NCBI GenBank assembly: GCA_017893485.1
Contig: CM030368.1
Coordinates: 178,122,504-178,186,503, forward strand
Length of the DNA: 64,000 nt
Origin: Hemerocallis citrina
Taxonomy: Eukaryota > Streptophyta > Magnoliopsida > Asparagales > Asphodelaceae
Direction of reading: 5' to 3'
The translations under genes and the position numbers were made by a program. This document shows, in pieces, positions 1 through 11,814 of this stretch (its first letter is position 1; each line of letters opens with the position of its first letter). The notes below the pieces were generated by a model, which was not told the DNA's origin, searched no databases, and worked only from the letters and a program-made list of their open reading frames with translations.

Positions 1-202
1 TGTATCTCAGCCGATCCCTGCTCGGGATCGTTGATCCTAATATTTTAGCAGAGGATTGGATTACCGCCTCCAAAACAAATTCGGATTGGCCGGATAGGAT
101 GAGGATTGGTCAGTCCTTCAAAGTATGGTTATTATAATCAATGATATAAGGCATTCAACAAATATAGCAAGCTAATCGTCTAATAAAATATACAATCATT
201 CA
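1..202. other. Intron of the kinesin gene
   Basis: This is non-coding sequence after the last recognisable motor exon. It contains repeated GGATTGG/GGATCG motifs that look like the edge of a repeat, but no boundary can be placed. Confidence 0.4.
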
Positions 203-3200
203 CAACAACCATGTCTTGTGCAGAATAAACAAAATGAAGTATGAAAAAGGATATTTCTTTTGTGCAGCATCATTTAGAAGGAGATCACGCACTTGCTCAT
301 TATATATTTCAACCATCTGAACACCAACCTCATAAACAATGGTATCTCTCCTATTGCGAGAAATATGGAAAAGGTCATTCAAAGCTCGGTAGTTGACTCC
401 CCAATCCTCTTGAGTTGATGAATTAGGCCCAGTCTAATAAATATTAGTGACACATTAGATATACGCATGATGATAGCATTAGTAGAACTGGAGCTAGTGA
501 ACTAAATGTCTACAATAATGATTTGAGAGTGGAGAAAACTGAATTACCATGGTGTAGGTTTTCCCAGACCCAGTTTGACCATAAGCAAAAATGCACACAT
601 TGTATCCGTCAAGAACCGAACGTATTAGAGGTTGAATGTCCAAGAATACTTCCTCTGTTCGATTGAACAAAAGTATGAACATAAATTTCATATTTCTTTC
701 TAGTAAAAAGTAAAACAAACATTTTTCTTTCTCATATATAACTTCTCCTGTAGAACAAAAAACTAAATGCCAAACATTTTTTCAGAAATATTCAAAAAAG
801 TTGACAAACAGAAATCTTGACCAAGTAGTAATTTAACTAGAAAGAGCGATCCGACAGTCTTCAGCCATATACACCCAGCTTTTCAAACAAAACTGGTATG
901 AATGTGCCTATGGATAAAAATCGGATTTCAAATTTCTTGAAAAATAGATTAACCACCTTATCCACAATAAGCATACAAAAGACACGGCGTTGCAAGAGCA
1001 GTAAATCTTTTTGCATTCAACTACATAACTCAGAAAAAGTAGTATTTCGAGTAAAACCTTGAGTTGCTAATGGACCAAATACTTTGTTGAACTGGAATGT
1101 ACGATGAGCATCTTTTCCCTGTTTGGAGGGATTTGCCAAAAGAAGCTCGCCATTCTCACCAATGTAATCAATGGTAGTCGACTTTCTGTTCTCGCCAGAA
1201 AGGAATGGCCTAATTCGACAGAAAACCCGGATGTTTCCTAACAAACAATAATAAAGCAAATTATTCAGAAAAGCAGTAAAGAGAAAAGTAAAGAAAATTA
1301 GCAATAAGAAGGTGGCATAAATATTTCATACAAGTACCTTTCAACTCCTGAACCTCATTAAACAATTTTCGGTTTTCTGCAATAACTGTATGATAGTTTT
1401 TGGCAGTATCAGTTACTACTTTTAGCTTTTGCCCTGCATAGTGCACAAGTATAAACATGTTATTCAAGAGATATATTAGCTCATTAAACAACAAAAATTG
1501 TATAGACTTTCATACCAAAACAATTAAGTTCTTCATTGTATCTATGTTTGGTGTTAATAACCTCATTCTTTATGGACTCAGACGATGCCTTTAGGTTCTG
1601 CACCAAAATATTTAAGTTTATTAAGTAAACCGAACAGTTAAACTGATATCTTATAAAGCATGATATATACCTTCATGGCCAACAGTTGTGAACCAATGAT
1701 ATCGTGGAAGATATGCTGTTTCCGATTCCAACTTTGGAATTTTGATTCTGAGAACTCCTCAAGTTCTTTTGTCTTTCTCCTCGACTCTACTAAAAGGAAT
1801 TGAAGTTCCTGTATATTTTCTTCTAACTCCAATTTAGCTGTATTGGAATTGGCTTCTAACAGCTGATACTGTTGTTCATAAGAATTTTTTGTTGTTTCTA
1901 GGCGATGCTGAAGTTCTAATAATTTATGATCAGTAGTTCCCTTCTCCTTCATCAGTCTAAGCAAATCTTGCTCCACAAGTTTCTTACTCTCTTCAATGTC
2001 ACTTTTTTCAATCTGCAATTTGATGTTAATCAATAGAATTAAAGAAGTAAGAAATAAATCCAACAACATATATTATAGTAAATGCGAAAAATCAACCATT
2101 AAATTGGGGCAAAATCAGATGAGAATGTTTAAAGTAGCTGGTTGAAGTCAATTGTTTCTCTGAAATGATAAAACTAGCCAATGACATGTATCAAATTTAT
2201 TGATGACATAAATATATAAAGAAAAAAGATGAAAAACGTAATTCAAGCACATAAACTAACAATAGTAACTAGAAACAAAATAAATAACTAATATAGCACA
2301 CATTTAGATGACAACTAACCTTTATAAGCCGCAGTTGCTCCATGACAATCTAAGAAAAGATGCACAAATATATGACAGATCAGCAGACGCACCTCTGAAT
2401 TTGACTACAGAATCCAATTGTCAAACATGAGAATAGACAAAATTAAATTTACCTTAGTTTCTTCACTTTCTCCGGTCGCTAGAGTTTCAAGCACTCTGAT
2501 CCTAGACCGATACTTCTCTTCACGTGCTTTAATGAGATTATTTTGCTGCAGAAGGTTAAGAAATCATGAAAATTTTATTTTAAATAGATAGACACTACCC
2601 TTATATACTATTATCTTACATTTCGTATATGTTCTGCCTGGGATGAAATCCTCCGCTCAATCTCTTGCACAACTTTCTTCAATAAACATGCTACACGCTA
2701 GAAACCAAAAATAATAATAATAATAACAATAAAATAGTAGAAAGAATATAGGTTTCAAAACTTAGATAGTCAGAGAGTCGAGATGTTTCAGCATGAAAGA
2801 AGAAAAGCAAATTGAGTATCGTACTTGAGGTATGTCTCCATTCTTCCTCTCAATATTTTCATCAAGAATTCCATTGGCGACACTCAAAAGTGACTGTGTA
2901 GGGGCACTCTGTAGACCATTGATGTCAATATTAGCTTCATATAAAATGCTCAAAGAAATATAAACCAACTTAAGAATTATTATTGCTTGTAATGAAAAGG
3001 ACGTACATCTAAACTATTTGAATTGATCATTTCTGAGATCTTGGCAGCAGGAAGATCAGAATATCGCCCTTCTCTTAAGTGGAAGATCTCATGGAACTTA
3101 TGTCCAGCATGACACGACGGAGGAATTGATGGCTCTGTAAGATAATATAACAATAGTTAATTCAATTATGTACACATCTCTTTTCTGAGAAAGAAATATA

Positions 3201-6200
3201 ACAACTTTCATAAATGACAAATGCGTATATCAATGGCCTGCCCTGAAAATAAATAATTACTATAAATTGCACCACAGCTGAGCTAGCGATAAAAGAGCCA
3301 ATTACCTTTTATTTGGTTAATGAACAACCCAAACTTGATATTACCAAGAGTGTGATGCTCTTGGACAAATTGAGTACCAAGACTGACAAGAAAATTAAGT
3401 TTCGGACAGTGTAGTCGAAGGCGAAAGGCGCAAAACAACTTCACTACCCCGTAAAAAGCCTAACTTAACCTCACTTAACCAAGGCGCACTATTACTTTTT
3501 GAGGCGCAATTTGAGGCGCACAATCACTTTTTAGAGTTTTTAAAATTTATAAATAATATTATATATCATGATAACATGAATCGACCATTAGGTAGCCAAT
3601 CGATAATAATCAATCTAAATAAATAAAATTTTCTCATATATTATAAGGTCATTTTCCCATATATTATAATTTTATGTGCAGTAATTATATATTTTCCTTA
3701 ATCATTGGAAGAATGCTCCTACCAAAAGTGGTGAGCATAACTTGAACACACACATGACCTCTCACATTCTCAAGACTGAGGCTCCTCAGTGCACCTTGCA
3801 AGATGAGGCGCAAATAGTCTAGGTGCCTCATCCTTTTGAAGTAGAGAGGTTTAAGTAATAATGGAAAAAGAATGAAACAACCCTTTACGGTGAGCTCCAG
3901 AGATATATAGGTTAAAAAATTAAAACAACAGTAATACTAGACAATGAATTTCAAAGCAAAGGAGTCCACTTTCGTAAGCACAAATGATTGTTTACTTAAA
4001 CAATCTAGCACAAATTGTGCTGAGATCATTTTTAAGAGAATTATCCAGCTACCAGGGTGTTGCATTTAGCAGGTAAAACTGAAAGGGTTTTGATGTAAAA
4101 CTAACCCTAAGATAGAGAATTTCCAAGATTCTTAATAGATTAATTTTACCAACACGTAGGTGCGGATCAAAGTTGAAAATTTTACAATTAATTGGTTGGA
4201 TGAATTTTCAAGAACTGAATCGCGTTAACAATCCCAATTAATAATTCACTCTACAATCAATAATTAAATCCCTAAGTGTTCTTAGTAAGTAATAGATTCA
4301 ATATTGATTCGTACTCTAATCAAGCATGTGGAACACTCAATCTCAATTATTTATGCGGACGACAGGCAAATTAGATAATATAATAGATAATAGAGCAATA
4401 GAAACAAATATTTAATAGTGGAAAGAGTATACCGAGTGCGAAGAAACCAGCGTAGATCTTGGAAGAGCACAGCAATGGCAGCAACAACTTCAAGAGCAAT
4501 GGCAGCCAAGCGAGGCTGGCGGATCTGGGCTGGCGTCGGCGAACGGGGGCGGCGTCGACGGCGGTGACACAGGGCAGCATCGGGGTGGTCTGCATCGACG
4601 AGAAGAGCAGCCGCGACAGCAGCGCTGGTTGGGTTTGGCTGTTGTTGTCGTCGAAGTCAAAGGAGGGGGGGTTTCGGTGAGGCAGCGCACGTCAGGGGTG
4701 GCGCGATTTGGGGGGAGGTGAGAGGGGTTAGGTCTGAGGGCTGCGGCAGTGGGGAGAGGGAGAGAGTGCGAAGTGAGGAGGGGATCGGGATGGTTCTGAA
4801 GGGTGGTCGGGATTTAGGAAGAGGAAGAAGAAGGTGAGATTAGGGTTTTGATTTTGGGAATTTGGGAAATTAGGGTTTGGGTAATTTTGTTTGGTGGATT
4901 TTTTTTAATTTGGGATAGATTTTAGAGTTTATCACAAACCCTAAAATTGTACTAGGATTTATCACAAACCCTAATAATTTGGATCTCACTTGTATCACAC
5001 AAAGAGAGAGAGGAAGAGCAAAAACTCAACACAATTTTTTTAATCAAGAATGGCATATCTTCTCATTAATCTCAAGGCCTATAAATAGGTTCAAAACAAA
5101 TTTTGATATAAAATCTCAAAATATTCTAAAAATCTCAAAAATAGTCTCAAAATCTAAAAATACAAAAAAGATTACATATGGCTATAATTGCCAGAAACAA
5201 AAATGGCACTGAAATAAAAATCCTAAACTAAACAGGAAAGATGTCCTCATCATTCTCTCTGGGTGGGAGAGAGCTCGACCCAGTTGAGTCAAAACCAGTG
5301 ATCCTGTCATAGTGCTCCAAAAAATCTGGATCCAGTTGCGGGAGCTCCTCACGATCACTGCAAGTGTCATCCAACTTCGGTTTGTTCTTCCACCTCACCA
5401 AATATTTGTACATATCACCATCTCTTGTAGAGATTATCTGATCATCTAAAATATTATTCAATTCTTCTGTCGATGGGTAAGTAGTATAAGGTAGAGGGGT
5501 AAATATGAGAATCTCACCATTAGGCTGCAGGATAGGCTCATCTATAAGAAAAATCTAAGGTTGAATTTTGAGCCTTCATAAAGTACTAGATCCTCAATAT
5601 TGAAAGTGTTACTTATGCCAAAACCTTCAGAAAGGTCAACGACATAGGTATTATCATTGATTGTATGTAGAATCTTAAATAGGCATGCAGCACGTATGTT
5701 CAAGTTCTTAACGGGTCCAACAGGAAACCGTTCCGGATGAATCTGAACCATCACCTCGTCACCAATGTCAAAAGTCATAAATTTCCTTCTAGTATCTGCT
5801 ATTAACTTGTAGTTAAAATTATTCTCATTAAGTTCCTTAGAAATTTCTCTATGCAAGTCATGAATGTGATATGCAAATGTGGGTGCAGACTCTATGACTC
5901 TAGGATGTTCTAACACCTGGATAAAATCTATAGGCTGCCAAGTGACTGGAAAATGATGGATGACTCAGGTACACTCAATGGAGGTGACTGGACAGACTGA
6001 ATACAATTGAAAGACTGGTCATTCTCTTTTTCATCAAAGTCATTACTTACATTAGGTACATAGGTAAACTCATTTCGGGCTCATCAGCGATGACTACGGT
6101 ACCCTCTACTATATTGATCCTACTTGGGCTAGGGCAGTTGCCAGCAACATGGTCATATCCCTTACATTTATAGCACTTAGTGAGAGGATCAATCTTCGAA

Positions 6201-9200
6201 TAGTCTCTTTCAGTGTTCTTACCCGTGTTGTCATTTCTAAGTGGATAGGAGTTTGAAGTATGTTTGTTTGAGTAAGACTTGTTAGGGTACTGAGGAGAAG
6301 AGTGCTCGGGTCTAGGGGGATCAGGAAGGGTCATTCTAGGGGAATGATCACTCGAATCGCTGGATCTATAATGAGAACTAGCTTTAAGAGAATCCATATC
6401 GAGGACTAGGACATAAGCAGCCGCTAATGAGTCCACATTTCTATGAATCAGCTCGTTCCTCATATCGGCTCATAATCCAGCCTTGAACCTAAAGAGAGTT
6501 TGTTCTTCACTCTCTTTACCTAAAGCATTGCACCGAATAAGAAAGTCATCAAATTTATCAACATATTCTTGTGTAGATTTACTTCCTTCATACAGTTGGT
6601 TCCACGAATCTAGCAATCGGATGGGGAACGATAACGATACATATCTCTCAGTGAGCTTCTCTTTCATGGCTTCCCAAGTGGTTATGGGTGCCAGGTCTCG
6701 GCTTCTGCGGGCATGTTCAAGATTGGTCCAGTATTGTTGAGCTTTACCCTTCAATTTTATAGTGGCAAATTTAACTTTAAAGGTTTGGCTCATGTCAAAC
6801 CACACAAAGTAGTGGTCCATGACACGGATCCAATCGAGGTAAGCTTGGGGTTCCATGTGGCCTTCAAACTGGGGAATGTCAGCCTTAACGTTCTTATATT
6901 GTTCGTCAGGGTCACGTTCTTGACGTTGATCGTCACGAACATTCTGACGATTGGCATGAAGCTCAGGAACAATGGTTTGATTTAACTCCACTTTCTCAAG
7001 CCTCTGATTGATATTGGCAAGAGTTGCTTGGATGGCAACTAGGGTAGCGGAGATATCAGGGTTTTCCATTTCAGGTTGGGGAAGTCTAAGGTTCCTAATT
7101 GGGTGATTTGGAAGGGATAAAAAGGCTCTTTAGGATCTGTGATGGTGCTGCGAAGACGCATTCACCAAAGTGGAAACTAGGGGTCGTGTGTCCTAAAAAT
7201 TTTTTTATTTTAATTTATTTTATTTTATTTTATTTTTTTTTGGAATCTGAAATGACTGAAAATAAAAAGAAAAAAAATAAAAGACTACACAATCCTAAAT
7301 GAATGCAAAATTGATGCCTACGATGCAAGAACTAGGGTTTTAAGAATCTTCGCTCTGATACCAAAATGATGTAAAACTAATCCTAAAATAGAGAATTTCC
7401 AAGATTCTTAATGGACTAATTTTACCAACACGTAGGTGCGAATCAAAGTTGGAAATTTTAAACAATTAATTGGTTGGATGGATTTTCAAGAACTGAATCG
7501 CGTTAACAATCCCAATTAATAATTCACTCTACAATCATTAATTAAATCCTTAAGTGTTCTTAACAAGTAATAGATTCAATATTGATTCGTACTCTAATCA
7601 AGCATGTGGAACACTCAATCTCAATTATTTATGTGGACGACAGGCAAATCAGATAATATAATAGATAATAAAGTCGTAGAACACAAATATTTAATAGTGG
7701 AAAGAGTATACCGAGTGCTAAGAAACTAGCATAGATCTTGGAAGAGCACAGCAATAGCAGCAACAACTTCAAGATCAATGGCAGCCAAGCGAGGCTGGCA
7801 GATCTGGGCTGGCACCGGCGAACGGGGGCGGCGTCGACGGCGGCGACGCAGGGCAGCGTCGGGGTGGTCTGCATCGACGAGAAGGGCAGCCGCGACAGCA
7901 GCGTTGGTTGGGTTTGGCTGCTGTTGTCGTTGAAGTCAGAGGAGGGAGGGTTTCGGTGAGGCGGCGCGCGTCAGGGGTGGCACGATTTAGGGGGAGGTGA
8001 GAGGGGTTAGGTCGGAGGGATGCGGCAATGGGGGGAGGGAGAGAGAGTGTGAAGTGAGGAGGGGATCGGGATGGTTCTGAAGGGGGGTTAGGGTTTTCTT
8101 TTGATCGGGATTTGGGAAGAGGAAGAAGGTGAGATTAGGGTTTTGATTTTGGGGATTTGAAAAATTAGGGTTTGGGTAATTTTGTTTGGTGGGTTTTTTT
8201 TAATTTGGGGTAGATTTTAGAGTTTATCACAAACTCTAAAATTGTACTAGGATTTATCACAAACCCTAATAATTTGGATCTCACTTGTATCACACAAAGA
8301 GAAAGGAAGAGCAAAAAACTCAACACAATTTTTTTAATCAAGAATGGCATATCTTCTAATTAATCTCAAGGCCAATAAATAGGCTCAAAATAAATCTTGA
8401 TGCAAAATTTCAAAATATTCTAAAAATCTCAAAAATAGTCTCAAAATCTAAAAAATACAAAAAAGATGGCATATGGCTATAATTGCCAGAAACAAAAATG
8501 GTACTGAAATAAAAATCCTAAACTAAACAGGAAAGATGTCCTCATCAGGTTTTCGAACAAATCCCTACTGATTAATAAATATTTGCAAGGTCATTACAAG
8601 AAGTCTCATGCTTCAGAAGAACCATCACTGAATAAAAATGAGTTGACAATGAGAAAAAATAAGTCTCATGCTTCAGAAGAACCATCACTGAATAAAAATG
8701 AGTTGACAATGAGAAAAAAACTAACATTACTAACTAAACGGTCTTATCCTTTAATAGATGAGCTATAATTATCCTGAACAGCTCCAGGAGCTTGCATATA
8801 AGGAAAACATATAGTAAAAAATTAAAAGCTCAACATATATATGAGACATTCCCTTTTACTTGGAAAGCCTATAAAAGCTGACTATCAAACCTTAAAAGTA
8901 AATAAATGCAATAAATGTCCCATTGGTACCTGAGGGTTCTGTACAGCCAAGTAATTACTACTCCAGGACCACATACACCCCATACTTGGTCCTGACGCAA
9001 AAAAAAAATGGACAATAACTTGGACAAATTCTTCCTTCTAACATCACTATACTGCATTTTATCCGGAAAAGACTTATGAACAACTACTAAAGCCTCACCT
9101 AGGCAGTTAAAATCGCTTTTTTGAACTAATCGGTCTAGGAGTGATTAGTGATTAGTGATTAGTCGGTTAATCAGAAAATAATCGCGGATTAAATCGGAAA

Positions 9201-9418
9201 ATTGTTTTATCTATATATATACTAGATTTGCCCGTGGCCACGTGCCTACGGCACGTCTTCAAAACGATACAACATATGAAAAGCTTTGTAAACAGTAAAT
9301 CAACAATTATGTAGCTGAATTTGAAAAGTATGACAATAGTTAGTTTTAAATAAAAGTCCATGTTTTCATTAGTATATGGTGAAAAATAATATAAACTGGG
9401 GAACAAAAGTCCATGTTT

Positions 9419-9453
<35 letters not shown>

Positions 9454-11741
9454 TATAGAGAGAGAGAGAGAGAGAGAAGAAATTAAATAAATAAATAGGT
9501 TGTTTTTTTTTGGGGGGGGGGGGTTTGAATTTGAGTTTTGGGAAAAAACTTTTGGGGGAAAAATGTGTTTTGTGATATTAGATCTGGGTCATTGATTTTG
9601 GGGGAGATTGAAGGAGAGCCACTTGATAGCTTTCGTTGTAATTTATTATATAGATATCTATATAATAAAACACAAAGAAAGCTATCAAGTGGCTCCCCTT
9701 CAATTGAAACCAAATCAACGGCTCAGATTCATCCTCCCAAAACATATTTTTCCTCCAAAAATTTTTCCCCCCAAAATCAAAAAAAATTTCCCAGAACTAA
9801 AAAAACTCATTACTTTATTACTATCTCTTTCTTTTCTCTTCACTTTTTCATATTTCTCTCTCTCTCTCTCCCTCTCTCTCTCTCATTCTCTCTCTATTTA
9901 CTTAGAAATTTATTTTCAGATTTTAAGTTTGTAAATTTTTAGATTTTTCTTTTTTTTTATTGATCATGTTACATCGAAAATAGCAAATATCTCATCAACA
10001 GTTAAATTTCATCATTTTCCACCCTCAAAGTTCTAAGAAGTTGGATTTTAGACCCCATTTATAATTATTTTTCAACATATACTAATGGAAACATGGACTT
10101 TTATTTACAACTAATTATTGCCATACTATTTAAATTTGAGCTACAAAATTGTTGTTTTACTGTTTACAAGACTTTTCGTATGTTGTATCGTTCCGAAGAC
10201 GTGACGTAGGCACGTGCCCACGGGCAAATCTAGTATATATATCCTCATTAGGTAGCAACCCGAAATCCCAACATAAAACTATTATGAGATTATCAAATGA
10301 AAATGTATGGTTATAGAGAAAAAGAAGAGAGTACAGGTTTGAGCTGAGTTTTGATTCTGGATGTGGGTTGGGTCAAGTTTGCTGGTCGGTTCCATCAAAC
10401 AAAAACAATCGGGGAGGTATAGCAGCGCGAGCAGCAAGAGGAGAAGGAGGTGCAATAGATGCGTGTTGGGTCAAGTATGCGACCGCGTAGGGAGAGCGAC
10501 GGCGGGTCAGGTTTGAATTTGCTCGAGGAAGAAGAAGAAAATCAGTTTGGGTTTGGGTTTGCGCGAGAAAGTAGAGCACGGCGACATGTCGGATTTGGAT
10601 TTGCGCGAGGACCAGAAGGGGTTTGAATTTTGAATTTGGATTTGAGTTTGGGCCGGATTGAACTCAAATAATGCAAACAAACATGAAAATTTGGGGAGAT
10701 TTAATCGGTTAATCGGTCACTTAAAATCAACCGATTAACCACTAATCGGCCGATTATTCCCGATTAAAATCGCTAACTATTGAAATATTATAAATCGCTA
10801 AAAAAATAATTGCTAAGCTTCCGATTAGTGATTAATTGGAAATTAATCGGTCGTAATCGGAGAATTTAACTGCTTAGAAGCTTTACATATTCCCCACCTC
10901 ATGCATCGGCACTAACATTCCAAACTCAAAAGGAAAATCGGAAAGAAAATGTAAACTCCTCATATCTGATCGACAACGAGTTACCATCCAATTAGCAGGT
11001 TGGTTTCATTCCCCACGTGTATGTGACACTTTGGCATCTCCCAAACACTGAAGCGTCCACTTAGTAATCATGATCATGAAGAGACTCAATCACCATGAAA
11101 TTATCTCCCTCAACCCACATGCTGAACGTGGATAACTCCTATATACTTCAGCCACCCCTATCCATGCAGCTCATACTTATGCTTCAACTGCGGAAGTAAC
11201 ATTAACAATATTACCAATAGCTAATATACAATAACCAAACCAATCACGAACCACATAGCCTACAGCAGTAGCTCCCATAGTTGCATTATCGGATCCATCT
11301 ACATTCAATATTAGCAAACCCTGTTTTGGTGGAAACCAAAATACCAATAATTTCATTCTCTTGGGTGTCTTACAGAAATTGCCATAGATAACAGAAATAT
11401 GTTCTTTCCCTTGCCACCATGCTTGCTCTGCTATATCACTAAAATCGTTAGTTTCATTCTCAAACACCACTAAATTTTGTGTAGGGGGTGTTTGGTACGT
11501 TGCAATTGCAAGTGAGATTTAGAAATTTCCCTGAAAAACTGTTTGAGCCAATTACCCAAATGTCCTTTATGTTTTGGAGGGAAAGGATAATCTATATAAT
11601 AAAACACAAAGAAAGCTATCAAGTGGCTCACATTCAATTTCCCCCAAAATCAAAGGCCCAGATCTAACCTTACAAAACACATTTTCCCCCTAAAAGTTTC
11701 CCCCCAAAACTCAAATTTAAATCCCCCCAAAACAACTCATT

Positions 11742-11814
<73 letters not shown>

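Larger units (their letters stand above)
4091..8547 (-). mobile_element. Chromodomain Gypsy LTR retrotransposon with most of pol deleted
   Basis: Two LTRs (4091-5252 and 7367-8547) start TGATG and end CATCA and are flanked by the 5-bp TSD ggttt (4086-4090 and 8548-8552). Transcription sense is the minus strand. The primer-binding site, complementary to initiator tRNA-Met, is at 7352-7363 (TGGTATCAGAGC on the minus strand), right after the 5' LTR. Gag is present, followed directly by an integrase C-terminal part and a chromodomain. Protease, reverse transcriptase, RNase H and the integrase core are missing. It is inserted in sense with the kinesin gene. By eye the LTRs are highly similar, so the insertion is not very old. 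Confidence 0.92.
9099..10877. mobile_element. Mutator-like non-autonomous inverted-repeat element
   Basis: The ends form an imperfect inverted repeat (ctaggcagttaaaatc at the left, gaatttaactgcttag at the right) with many CGATTA/TAATCGG sub-repeats inside both ends. The flanks aagcctcac (9090-9098) and aagctttac (10878-10886) match at 7 of 9 positions, as expected for a mutated 9-bp Mutator-type TSD. It has no transposase. Segment 10320-10630 is GC-richer and could be captured DNA. Two Helitrons are inserted inside. Confidence 0.5.
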
